Made by a program: the position numbers and the translations under genes. Positions 6,402-13,083 of a stretch of 14,142 nucleotides of DNA are shown here, one piece after another. The stretch lies in NCBI GenBank assembly GCA_964354345.1, contig CAYGZL010000133.1, positions 1 to 14,142 of the forward strand, in the 5' to 3' direction. The stretch is from CAYGZL01 sp964354345 (GTDB lineage: Bacteria; Chloroflexota; Anaerolineae; Anaerolineales; UBA4823). The first letter of the stretch is position 1. Every line of letters starts with the position of its first letter. The notes beneath the pieces are model-generated. The model saw only the letters and a list, made by a program, of their open reading frames with translations. It was not told the origin of the DNA and made no database searches.

Positions 6402-6854
6402 ATGCCAATTTGGTGCGAAATCGTTTCTCAGGATCGGACAGTTTTTTCTGGTAATGTGGATATTGTGATTGCCCCGGGCGAGGCTGGGGAGATGGGAATT
6501 CTCCCCCATCACGCCCCTCTGCTGTCGACCCTGAAGTATGGTTTTCTGAAGGTCCGCTATCAAGGGCAAGAAGAGGTCTTCACCATTGCCGGTGGGTTGA
6601 TTGAAGTACAGCCTACCATTGTCACTGTCCTGGCAGATGCTGCAGAGAATGTCCGTGAGATTGATGTAGCCCGTGCAGAGGCAGCCAAACGCAGGATGGA
6701 GGAAATCCTCAAGCAAGGATTACCCCCTGACACGGATTCTTACCTGGCGATGGAAGCTGCCCTCAAGCGCTCCAATTTGCGCCTCGAAGCTGTCCAAAAA
6801 TATCGCCGTGTGCAATCGGGCGGTCAAATGCCGAGTTCAGAACGGATTGAATAA
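6402..6854 (+). CDS. atpC: F1F0 ATP synthase subunit epsilon
   Basis: The 150-residue epsilon subunit of the central stalk, which links gamma to the c-ring and in many bacteria restrains ATP hydrolysis. The N-terminal beta-sandwich carries the typical PGEAGEMGILPHHAPLLSTL and FTIAGGLIEVQ segments. The C-terminal helical part (about 88-135) contains EIDVARAEAAKRRMEE and continues through a fairly long linker, LKQGLPPDTDSYLAMEAAL. It is slightly longer than the usual 130-140 residues, with a polar tail. The ribosome site is weak (only GAGAG-like sequence upstream). The mreB-like gene starts 5 nt after its stop. Confidence 0.95.
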   Translation: MPIWCEIVSQDRTVFSGNVDIVIAPGEAGEMGILPHHAPLLSTLKYGFLKVRYQGQEEVFTIAGGLIEVQPTIVTVLADAAENVREIDVARAEAAKRRMEEILKQGLPPDTDSYLAMEAALKRSNLRLEAVQKYRRVQSGGQMPSSERIE

Positions 6855-6859
6855 AGACT

Positions 6860-7867
6860 ATGGCACTGTTTTCGAAAGACCTGGGAATTGATCTCGGCAC
6901 GCTTTATACACGCGTGGTAGATGGGGGTCAAATCGTTTTGCAAGAGCCAACTGTAGCAGCGATTGTAGTTCAGGAACAAAAAATGGTCGCCTGGGGGCAA
7001 GAGGCCCAAAATATGCTTGGGCGCGTTCCCGACACTTTGGAAGTTAGCCGGCCGCTACTGAACGGGGTAATTGCAGATTATGAGGTGACCGAGTATCTAC
7101 TGCAAGCGTTGTTGCAGCGTGTCAGCGGACCGCTGCGCATCTTTCGCCCGCGGGTGATGATTACAGTACCTTATGGCGTTACCAGTGTGGAGAGCCGGGC
7201 TGTACATGAGGCGGCTCTTGGCGCGGGCAGCCGCGAGGTCTTTCTCATCCAACAACCCCTGGCGGCGGCAATTGGTGTTGATTTGCCAATCAACACGCCT
7301 TCTGGAAACATGATCCTCTGCCTGGGTGGGGGAGCCTCTCAAGCGGCGGTCCTGGCGATGTATGGCATTGTGGCCGCAGAAACCCGACGTGGTGGCGGGA
7401 TCGCCTTGGATGAGGCGATCGTGACCTATACCCGGAAGAAATATGGTGTAATTATTGGTCAACAGACAGCCGAACAGGTTAAAATCCGCATCGGCTCTGC
7501 GGTTCCCCAAGACGAAGAGCAAACGATGGAAATTCAGGGGCAGGATCAGGTGACGGGCCTACCGCGCCCGGTAACGCTGACTACGGGTGAAGTTGTCGAA
7601 GCGCTTCACGATTCCCTGGCAGATGTGATTGAAACCGCCCGACGGGTTCTAGAAAAGACGCCTCCCGAGCTGGTATCCGATATTATTGACCGAGGGGTGG
7701 CGATTACGGGTGGTGGAGGGCAGCTGCGTGGAATCGATAAATTATTAACCAAAGAATTAGGCGTGCCTGCTTACCGGGTGGATAATCCCACTACCTGTAC
7801 AGCCGAGGGCGCCTGGCGAGCATTCGGAATTTATCCCCTCATCCGGCGCAGTTTACCACCGGTATAG
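6860..7867 (+). CDS. MreB-like actin homologue with altered ATPase motifs
   Basis: A 335-residue protein spanning the whole MreB fold: phosphate-1 motif GIDLGTLYTRVV (9-20), IVLQEPTVAAI (25-35), VMITVPYGVTSVESRAV (99-115), and an adenosine motif resembling ITGGGGQLRGIDKLL. Several positions that are nearly invariant in active MreB have changed. The usual IEEP before AAAIG is IQQP (Q131-Q132), and the phosphate-2 DIGGGTTE is CLGGGASQ (154-161). By alignment with Caulobacter MreB, catalytic E140 becomes Q132 and T167 becomes A159. ATP binding may survive, but hydrolysis is probably impaired. It starts 5 nt after atpC with no clear Shine-Dalgarno sequence, suggesting translational coupling, and is the last gene before a terminator. 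The gene is intact, so it is a divergent paralogue rather than a pseudogene. No symbol is given because it may not be the primary mreB. Confidence 0.88.
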   Translation: MALFSKDLGIDLGTLYTRVVDGGQIVLQEPTVAAIVVQEQKMVAWGQEAQNMLGRVPDTLEVSRPLLNGVIADYEVTEYLLQALLQRVSGPLRIFRPRVMITVPYGVTSVESRAVHEAALGAGSREVFLIQQPLAAAIGVDLPINTPSGNMILCLGGGASQAAVLAMYGIVAAETRRGGGIALDEAIVTYTRKKYGVIIGQQTAEQVKIRIGSAVPQDEEQTMEIQGQDQVTGLPRPVTLTTGEVVEALHDSLADVIETARRVLEKTPPELVSDIIDRGVAITGGGGQLRGIDKLLTKELGVPAYRVDNPTTCTAEGAWRAFGIYPLIRRSLPPV

Positions 7868-7872
7868 AAAAA

Positions 7873-7902
7873 CAGGGCGATTTCAGTCGCCCTGAGTTTT
7901 TT
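7873..7902. terminator. Bidirectional intrinsic terminator between the mreB-like gene and rex
   Basis: CAGGGCGA (7873-7880) and TCGCCCTG (7887-7894) form a perfect 8-bp stem with a TTTCAG loop, followed by TTTTTT (7897-7902). On the other strand five T (opposite the A run at 7868-7872) follow the same stem, so it can end both the atp-mreB transcript and the convergent rex transcript. The rex stop codon (7901-7903) overlaps the T run. Confidence 0.9.
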
Positions 7903-8521
7903 ATTCCAGGTAATATGTCATACGCTGCAAATGGATGACCGGATCGGTGTATTGCACATAAACATTTTCGGGGACACTTAAACTGATTGGGGCGTAATTT
8001 AAAATTGCTTGAACCCCTGCGCTGATCAACTGGTCTGCGACGTGCTGCGCCTGAGTAGCAGGCGTGGCAATCATCCCTACTTTGATCCTTGCTGCACGGA
8101 TGATCGACTCAAGAACCGAGCCATCCTGAACCGTGAAAGGACCCACCTGGATGCCGATTTTCATTGGATCGTTATCGAAGACCATTGTCACCCGAAAACC
8201 ACGCTCCGCAAAACCCTGATAACGCGCCACGGCCGAGCCGATATCTCCGGCGCCTATGACTGCCATATCCCAGACGCGGTCTACGTGTAAAATCTGGCGC
8301 AACTTTTCTACCAGGTAAGTGATATCATAACCAGTGCCTTGTTTACCAAATTCGCCAAAGTAAGATAGATCTTTACGGATTTGAGTGGCAGAGATGCCCA
8401 GTTGTTTGCCCAATTCCCTGGAGGAGGTGACCAGGCCACCTTCTTGGGACATGTGTTGCAATGAACGTAAATAGATGGGTAAGCGTCCTACGACAATGTC
8501 GGGGATGGTCTTTTCGTTCAT
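7901..8521 (-). CDS. rex: Redox-sensing transcriptional repressor Rex
   Basis: A 206-residue, full-length Rex. Rex dimers sense the NADH/NAD+ ratio: NADH binding releases them from operators of fermentative and respiratory genes. The N-terminal winged helix (about 1-80) includes ELGKQLGISATQIRKDLSYF and the FGKQGTGY turn. The Rossmann domain follows, with GAGDIGSA at 90-97, an acidic residue ending the second strand (VFDND, 115-119), IATPA (151-155) and the Rex-typical ILNYAP (173-178). The C-terminal domain-swap helix is present. The start has AGGAG (minus strand, 8532-8528) at 6-nt spacing. It is convergent with the atp-mreB operon and divergent from obg. I found no clear Rex operator in its own upstream region, so autoregulation is not shown. 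Confidence 0.97.
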   Translation of the reverse strand: MNEKTIPDIVVGRLPIYLRSLQHMSQEGGLVTSSRELGKQLGISATQIRKDLSYFGEFGKQGTGYDITYLVEKLRQILHVDRVWDMAVIGAGDIGSAVARYQGFAERGFRVTMVFDNDPMKIGIQVGPFTVQDGSVLESIIRAARIKVGMIATPATQAQHVADQLISAGVQAILNYAPISLSVPENVYVQYTDPVIHLQRMTYYLE

Positions 8522-8591
8522 CGGTTTCTCCTTCTTTGTAAAACCAATTTACCATACAATAACTAATTCTGCCATATCCGACTCCAGCCGG

Positions 8592-8623
8592 TTGAGATGT
8601 CATGGGAGACAGGATGGTATAAT
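8592..8623 (+). promoter_or_regulatory. Predicted promoter of obg-nadD
   Basis: A perfect TATAAT at 8618-8623 is preceded by TGG, giving an extended -10. TTGAGA (8592-8597) is a five-of-six -35 match but lies 20 bp away, longer than ideal; the extended -10 could compensate. A short dyad, GAGAC (8606-8610) / GTCTC (8625-8629), flanks the -10. The leader would be about 30 nt. The rest of the 140-bp rex-obg gap holds the rex ribosome site; I could not assign a clear rex promoter. Confidence 0.6.
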
Positions 8624-8661
8624 CGTCTCAATATAGCACCTAGTTTCTTTTTGAGTTCATT

Positions 8662-9936
8662 ATGTTTATTGATCAGGCAATTATTCAAGTTCGTTCGGGT
8701 AAAGGTGGAAATGGCGTTGTGCACTTCCGCCGGGAGAAGTTTGTGCCGCGCGGCGGTCCAGATGGCGGTGATGGTGGAAAAGGCGGAGATGTGATCCTGG
8801 AAGTCATTCCTACTTTGAACACACTCTTTGCCTTTCGCCATCGAACCCGTTACCAGGCGGAGGAAGGCGCCAATGGCGCACGGAACAATATGACTGGCCG
8901 GTCTGCCGCTGATCTGACAATCCAGGTACCGCCCGGTACGATGGTATATGACAATCTAACGGGTGAGCTGCTGGGTGACCTGGTAGAACCCGGACAGCGC
9001 CTGGTGTTGGCGCTGGGTGGAAGAGGCGGTCGGGGTAATGCCCGCTTCGCTAACTCCGTCAATCAGACGCCACGCATGGCTGAGAAAGGTGCGCCGGCTC
9101 AGGAACGCACGCTACGCCTGGAGCTCAAGTTGATTGCAGATGTGGGTATCGTCGGTGTGCCCAATGCTGGAAAGTCAACTCTGCTTGCGGCTGTCACGCA
9201 TGCCCACCCCAAGATCGCCACGTACCCCTTCACTACAATCGAGCCGAACCTGGGCGTAGCAAACCTGGATGAGGAAACGGACCTGGTCCTGGCGGATATC
9301 CCTGGTCTGATCGAAGGCGCCCACCTGGGAGTAGGTTTAGGGCATGATTTCTTGCGCCACATCCAGCGCACGCGCGTTCTGATCCATCTCCTGGATGGCA
9401 CAGCGCAGGATCCACTCCTGGATTATGCCCAGATCAACAGCGAGCTAGCCCTGTTTGACCCTGACCTGGCGCATAAGCCACAGATAGTGGCAATCAATAA
9501 GGTCGACTTGCCAGAGGTGCAGGCGCGTCTTCCGGCGCTCCTGGAGGGGCTGAATAAGCACACCAGCTTAAATGAGGATAACCGGTTATTTACCATCTCA
9601 GCGTTAGCACGCACCAATCTGCGACCATTGTTATACCGGGTGGCTCAATTACTGGATGAAGCACCACCCCTGGTTGAATCAGCCGAGGTGCCGGTCTACC
9701 GACCGGAAACTGATCCACGTGCTTTTACTATTTCAAAGGATCCCAAGGGATGGCGTGTCGCGGGCAAGGCGATTGAGCGAGCCGCCTCGATGACTTATTG
9801 GGATAACCAGGAATCAATCCGTCGCTTCCAACGCATCCTGGGAATCTTGGGCGTCGAGGGAGCGCTGCGTAAAGCTGGCGTCCGTAATGGTGATACGGTT
9901 TTCATTGGCGATTATGAGTTGGAGTGGGAAGACTGA
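8662..9936 (+). CDS. obg: Obg/CgtA-family GTPase
   Basis: A 424-residue ribosome-associated GTPase needed for 50S subunit maturation and linked to stress control. Three domains are visible. The glycine-rich Obg fold (about 1-157) includes VRSGKGGNGVVHFRREKFVP and GGPDGGDGGKGGDV. The G domain has the P-loop GVPNAGKST at 165-173, the switch stretch YPFTTIEPNLG, DIPGLIEGAHLGVGLG (G3) and NKVD (G4). A C-terminal OCT domain contains FTISKDPKGWRVAGKAIERA and ends with an acidic EWED tail. The length is usual for three-domain Obg proteins. No strong Shine-Dalgarno sequence precedes the ATG. It overlaps or abuts nadD, with which it forms an operon. Confidence 0.97.
   Translation: MFIDQAIIQVRSGKGGNGVVHFRREKFVPRGGPDGGDGGKGGDVILEVIPTLNTLFAFRHRTRYQAEEGANGARNNMTGRSAADLTIQVPPGTMVYDNLTGELLGDLVEPGQRLVLALGGRGGRGNARFANSVNQTPRMAEKGAPAQERTLRLELKLIADVGIVGVPNAGKSTLLAAVTHAHPKIATYPFTTIEPNLGVANLDEETDLVLADIPGLIEGAHLGVGLGHDFLRHIQRTRVLIHLLDGTAQDPLLDYAQINSELALFDPDLAHKPQIVAINKVDLPEVQARLPALLEGLNKHTSLNEDNRLFTISALARTNLRPLLYRVAQLLDEAPPLVESAEVPVYRPETDPRAFTISKDPKGWRVAGKAIERAASMTYWDNQESIRRFQRILGILGVEGALRKAGVRNGDTVFIGDYELEWED
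9921..9924 (+). promoter_or_regulatory. GGAG that may set a CTG start for nadD
   Basis: GGAG at 9921-9924 lies 8 nt before a CTG at 9933 that overlaps the obg TGA (CTGA). The alternative GTG start at 9924 overlaps this GGAG and has no comparable site at a proper distance. The signal favours a rare CTG start coupled to obg termination, but does not prove it. Confidence 0.4.
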
Positions 9937-10535
9937 ACAAGCTCGGGATCTTTGGAGGGACTTTTGATCCGCCACACATCGGCCATCTGATCCTGGCACA
10001 GGAAGCTCTCGGTCAGATTCATCTGGACCGCCTTTTATGGGTGCTGACGCCATACCCACCGCATAAACGCGACCGCTGGATCACCCCGCTGAATGATCGT
10101 CTCAAGCTGGTGCTGGCTGCTCTTGCCGATGATCCAGCCTTCGAATTATCCCGTGTAGATATTGACCGTCCGGCGCCGCATTACGCGGTGGACACTGTAC
10201 GATTGTTATCTGAACAATTCCCGGGCTGGGAATTGGTATACCTGATGGGGGGGGACTCGCTGCGTGATTTGCCGACCTGGCACTGTCCCGTTGAATTTGT
10301 GGCAGCCTGCGATACCCTGGGTGTGATGCGCCGGCCTGGCAGCCATGTGGACCTTACCGTTCTCGAAGCAGCCATTCCCGGTGTAAGCATTAAGGTTCAT
10401 TACCTCGACGCGCCGTTGCTAGAAATTACTTCGTCTGATATTCGCCGCCGGGTCGCTGAAGGCAGACCTTACCGCTACTTTCTCCCTCCGCAAGTCTATC
10501 AATTGATCCAAGAACGCAACTTGTATAAACATTAA
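9924..10535 (+). CDS. nadD: Nicotinate-nucleotide adenylyltransferase
   Basis: NadD transfers AMP from ATP to nicotinate mononucleotide, giving deamido-NAD+, the penultimate step of NAD synthesis. From the GTG start it has 203 residues, normal for the family. Motifs are GIFGGTFDPPHIGHL with the nucleotidyltransferase H-x-G-H at 18-21, the YPPHK substrate loop (44-48), the MGGDSLRDLPTWH region (108-120) and the C-terminal ITSSDIRRRV (168-177), equivalent to ISSTxIR. The start is uncertain. GTG at 9924 overlaps obg by 13 nt, while CTG at 9933 overlaps it by 4 nt and has GGAG at the right distance; the latter gives 200 residues and loses nothing conserved. Its stop lies in a TTAA shared with the convergent glnA. 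An 8-G run at 10247-10254 lies in frame in the GGD motif. Confidence 0.95.
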   Translation: MGRLNKLGIFGGTFDPPHIGHLILAQEALGQIHLDRLLWVLTPYPPHKRDRWITPLNDRLKLVLAALADDPAFELSRVDIDRPAPHYAVDTVRLLSEQFPGWELVYLMGGDSLRDLPTWHCPVEFVAACDTLGVMRRPGSHVDLTVLEAAIPGVSIKVHYLDAPLLEITSSDIRRRVAEGRPYRYFLPPQVYQLIQERNLYKH

Positions 10536-11953
10536 ACATCAAAATACAGGTTCATCTCATAGGGGTGCGGTCGGTTGCGTACCTGATAATATTCGGCGTC
10601 TAATTTATAAGTAATCCACTGCTGGATCATCTCTTCCTCGAAGACATCACCAGCCAGCAAGAAAGCATGGTCGATGTGCAAGGCGCGTAATGCCTCCTCC
10701 AGGCTGTTCGGCAGGCGTTGGATAACTGCGCGTTGTGCTTCGGTCCAGGCGAAGATATTGGCATCGATCGGACCGTAACCAGCCTCGGTGGGATCGATCC
10801 GGTTATGGATACCATCCAACCCGGCCAGCAGTTGCGCAGCCAGAGCCAGGTAGACATTCCCAGTGGCGTCGGGAGGACGAAATTCAATCCGGGCTGTATC
10901 GGGTTGGTTGGCATATTTCGGGATGCGCACTGCGGCGCTCCGGTTGCCCAGGCTGAAAAAGGCATTCACTGGCGCTTCAAAACCTGGCACCAGTCGCCGG
11001 TAGGAATTTGTACTCGGATTGGTCAAAGCTAACAAGGCCGCGCCATGTTTGAGTAAGCCGCCAATATAATACAGGGCGGTCTGGCTCATACAACCATATC
11101 CTTTGGGATCGTAAAAAACATTATTGTTGTTTTTGAATAAGTGCTGATGGAAATGCATCCCGCTTCCAGCTTCGCCGTAGAGCGGTTTTGGCATGAAAGT
11201 GACTGTTTTTCCGTGAATATGGGCGGTCATTTTGGTGACATATTTCACCAGCATAGTCGCGTCCCCTGCTGCTACTAAGCGCATCATGGGCGTCTCAATC
11301 TCAGCTTGCCCTGGACCGCCAACTTCATGGTGGTGGTATTTGACTGGCACGCCCATTGCCTCCAGGTGCAACGACATCTCACTGCGAAGATTGAAGAGTT
11401 GATCCTTGGGTGGGATGGCATGGTAACCGCCATGCAGAGGGATATAGTGACCGTGACCACCTTTGGCACTGTTCCAGTCGGCTTCATGGGACTCCAGGCG
11501 ATAGCTAGCCCGGTTCGCACTGCTTTCAAAAGCTACCTCGTCGAATATATAAAACTCAAACTCCGGTCCCCATAAGCTGTAATCGGCAATGCCAGTTCCA
11601 CGCAGGTAGTCTTCGGCACGGATAGCGATATTACGCGGGTCGTTGGTGAATATTGCGTGGGTATCAGCTTCCAAAGTTGTGCAGATAAAGCTCAGGGTAG
11701 ATGCCTCCCAGAAGGGATCTAAAAAACCGGTCGTCAGGTCAGGAATCAGCACCATGTCACCGGCTTTTACACTTTTTAAACCAACGGCAGATCCATCGAA
11801 ACCTATGCCATCCTTCATGATGCTGGAGTCGAACTGGCTGGCGGGGACCGTCAGATGATGCCAGCCTCCCCACAAATCGCAAAATTTTAGATCGATAAAT
11901 TGAACTTTCTGTTCCTGTACATAATCCTGGGCCTGCTCGAAGGTGTGAAACAC
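10532..11953 (-). CDS. glnA: Glutamine synthetase, type I
   Basis: A 473-residue enzyme forming glutamine from glutamate, ammonia and ATP, normally a cytoplasmic dodecamer. I chose the GTG at 11953 because AGGAG lies 7 nt upstream and MFHTFEQAQDYVQ aligns with family N-termini; an ATG at 11992 would overlap the upstream gene. Motifs: GFDGSAVGL (51-59), metal-binding GPEFEF (129-134), GGYHAIPPKD, HHHEVGGPGQAE (207-218), GSGMHFHQ (263-270), NPSTNSYRRLVPGFEAPV (312-329) and RIEFRPPDATGN. Length and alignment follow the longer GSI-beta (E. coli-like) form. However, the tyrosine adenylylated by GlnE in E. coli (NLYDLPPE, Tyr397) corresponds to F401 in NIFAWTEAQ, so that control is probably absent. 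It is the second gene of an operon with the hydrolase. Confidence 0.96.
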   Translation of the reverse strand: MFHTFEQAQDYVQEQKVQFIDLKFCDLWGGWHHLTVPASQFDSSIMKDGIGFDGSAVGLKSVKAGDMVLIPDLTTGFLDPFWEASTLSFICTTLEADTHAIFTNDPRNIAIRAEDYLRGTGIADYSLWGPEFEFYIFDEVAFESSANRASYRLESHEADWNSAKGGHGHYIPLHGGYHAIPPKDQLFNLRSEMSLHLEAMGVPVKYHHHEVGGPGQAEIETPMMRLVAAGDATMLVKYVTKMTAHIHGKTVTFMPKPLYGEAGSGMHFHQHLFKNNNNVFYDPKGYGCMSQTALYYIGGLLKHGAALLALTNPSTNSYRRLVPGFEAPVNAFFSLGNRSAAVRIPKYANQPDTARIEFRPPDATGNVYLALAAQLLAGLDGIHNRIDPTEAGYGPIDANIFAWTEAQRAVIQRLPNSLEEALRALHIDHAFLLAGDVFEEEMIQQWITYKLDAEYYQVRNRPHPYEMNLYFDV

Positions 11954-11960
11954 TATATAT

Positions 11961-11965
11961 CTCCT
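11961..11965 (-). promoter_or_regulatory. Ribosome binding site that sets the glnA GTG start
   Basis: On the minus strand AGGAG (11965-11961) lies between the hydrolase stop (11972-11970) and the GTG at 11953, with a 7-nt spacer. This fixes the glnA start 13 codons inside the longest open frame. Confidence 0.78.
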
Positions 11966-11969
11966 GGTT

Positions 11970-12950
11970 TTATCTTTGTTCGATAAATGCAAGACCCCTC
12001 AAGAGGCTGGCCTCAAACTCCGGTACGAAATCATGTCCGGTGCCTGGAACTTCCTCGACTTGACAGGGTATGCCTTTGTCGTTCAATAGTTTGCTGAAGG
12101 CGCGTAGATTATCCTGGGGGATCGTGGTGTCTTGTTGTCCCATAATCAGATAGCCGCGTAGAGGACGGGCTGCTCTCTCCCTAAGCAATTCGTCCCAATT
12201 CTCCAGTTTATCCATAAAAGGACCCCCAGGTCCGAATGCTATAAAACCCTGAGCAGGGATGGCGCCAGTCAAGGCCAGCCAGATCGCTACTTCACCGCCC
12301 ATCGAATGCCCGGCCAGGACAGTCCGCCTGAGGTCAATCGCATATTGTTCAGTCAGGTTGGTGTAATGTTTATGGACCTCTTCTTCAGCGATCTGACGAT
12401 CATTCCAGGAATAGGCACCCTTCCACATGGCCTGGGAAGATTGTGGTACGGCGACCAACCAGCCATGCAAAGCGGCTACTCGCCAGAAATTGACGGTCGC
12501 CTGGGCTGTGCTGGTATTGGAGTGAAGAGCGATCATCAAAGGACAGGGGGAGTGGATGGATTGGCACTGACCCTGGGCGCGTAAGGTGAGCAATGGGAAA
12601 AGCTGTTGCTGCTCTTTGGTTTGTAATTGCCGGTTAAGAGCGACAAGCTCTTCGAATTCAGGTCGACCTTGTAAGGGTTGAAAAGAGGGACTTTTACGCA
12701 GTAAAACTTCGGCGTACCAGAAACCCGTTTCCAGGATTTCGCGCAATAGACTGATTGCCAGGGTGAGGTTACCGGCGCGGGCAGCCATGGTTGTGCGCCA
12801 ATAATTTAACAGACTACGGTCATCTGGAAAGCGATCATTATACAGGGTGGCGAGTTCCAGAGCTTCAGCATAAAGACCTTGTTGGTAAAGATCTTGTAAC
12901 CTGTCCTGGAGTTCCTCAAAAGTGGCGAATAAAAAATGGTCGATGTTCAT
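11970..12950 (-). CDS. Alpha/beta-hydrolase with helical (TPR-like) N-terminus
   Basis: Encodes 326 residues with no signal peptide, so probably cytoplasmic. Residues 1 to about 115 are helical, with TPR-like character (DLYQQGLYAEALELATLY; AGNLTLAISLLREIL). From about 135 an alpha/beta-hydrolase domain follows: strand PLMIALHS, nucleophile elbow GHSMGG with S216, an acid at D274 (GQQDTTIP) and a histidine at H306 (GTGHDF), giving a plausible complete Ser-Asp-His triad. This resembles serine esterases of the phospholipase/carboxylesterase or dienelactone-hydrolase type; the substrate cannot be told. The ATG lacks a strong Shine-Dalgarno sequence. It precedes glnA by 16 nt behind a good promoter, so the two are probably cotranscribed; a shared role is speculation. 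Confidence 0.85.
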   Translation of the reverse strand: MNIDHFLFATFEELQDRLQDLYQQGLYAEALELATLYNDRFPDDRSLLNYWRTTMAARAGNLTLAISLLREILETGFWYAEVLLRKSPSFQPLQGRPEFEELVALNRQLQTKEQQQLFPLLTLRAQGQCQSIHSPCPLMIALHSNTSTAQATVNFWRVAALHGWLVAVPQSSQAMWKGAYSWNDRQIAEEEVHKHYTNLTEQYAIDLRRTVLAGHSMGGEVAIWLALTGAIPAQGFIAFGPGGPFMDKLENWDELLRERAARPLRGYLIMGQQDTTIPQDNLRAFSKLLNDKGIPCQVEEVPGTGHDFVPEFEASLLRGLAFIEQR

Positions 12951-13045
12951 CAGTCAATCTGTCAATTTTTTAACATGGACCTCGTTTGTGTGGGTTGCTC
13001 CACAATCCAGGTAAACAAAGCAAAAATATTTATAAGTTTGGAACC

Positions 13046-13074
13046 ATTGTATAAGAAGAGCACGTAAAAGTCAA
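13046..13074 (-). promoter_or_regulatory. Predicted promoter of the hydrolase-glnA operon
   Basis: On the minus strand TTGACT (13074-13069) and TACAAT (13051-13046) each match consensus at five of six positions with exactly 17 bp between. Transcription would start near 13039, giving a leader of about 90 nt. The promoter sits just beyond the stop of the upstream gene (13084), and no terminator was seen between them. A TGTGG/CCACA dyad (12989-12993/13000-13004) lies in the leader. Confidence 0.68.
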
Positions 13075-13083
13075 ACAGATGGT

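Noticed and set aside
6285..7522. Long antisense frames opposite atpD/atpC and the mreB-like gene (such as 6285-6716 and 7097-7522)
   Set aside because: They mirror well-identified genes, have odd composition and lack ribosome sites; they are frame shadows.
6860..7867. mreB-like gene as a pseudogene
   Set aside because: The frame is full length and the rest of the fold is well preserved, so loss of function as a whole is unlikely.
10247..10254. Run of eight G in nadD as a frameshift or phase-variable tract
   Set aside because: The frame is intact through it and encodes the expected Gly-Gly of the conserved MGGDS motif; eight bases alone is weak evidence for slippage control.
11954..11992. 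ATG at 11992 as the glnA start
   Set aside because: It overlaps the end of the hydrolase gene and lacks a good ribosome site; GTG 11953 has AGGAG and matches family N-termini.
12986..13005. TTGTG-N10-CACAA in the hydrolase-glnA leader as a Rex operator
   Set aside because: Known Rex sites have about 8 bp between the TTGTG and CACAA arms, and the inner bases here are not symmetrical. It also lies well downstream of the promoter. It may just be a weak dyad.
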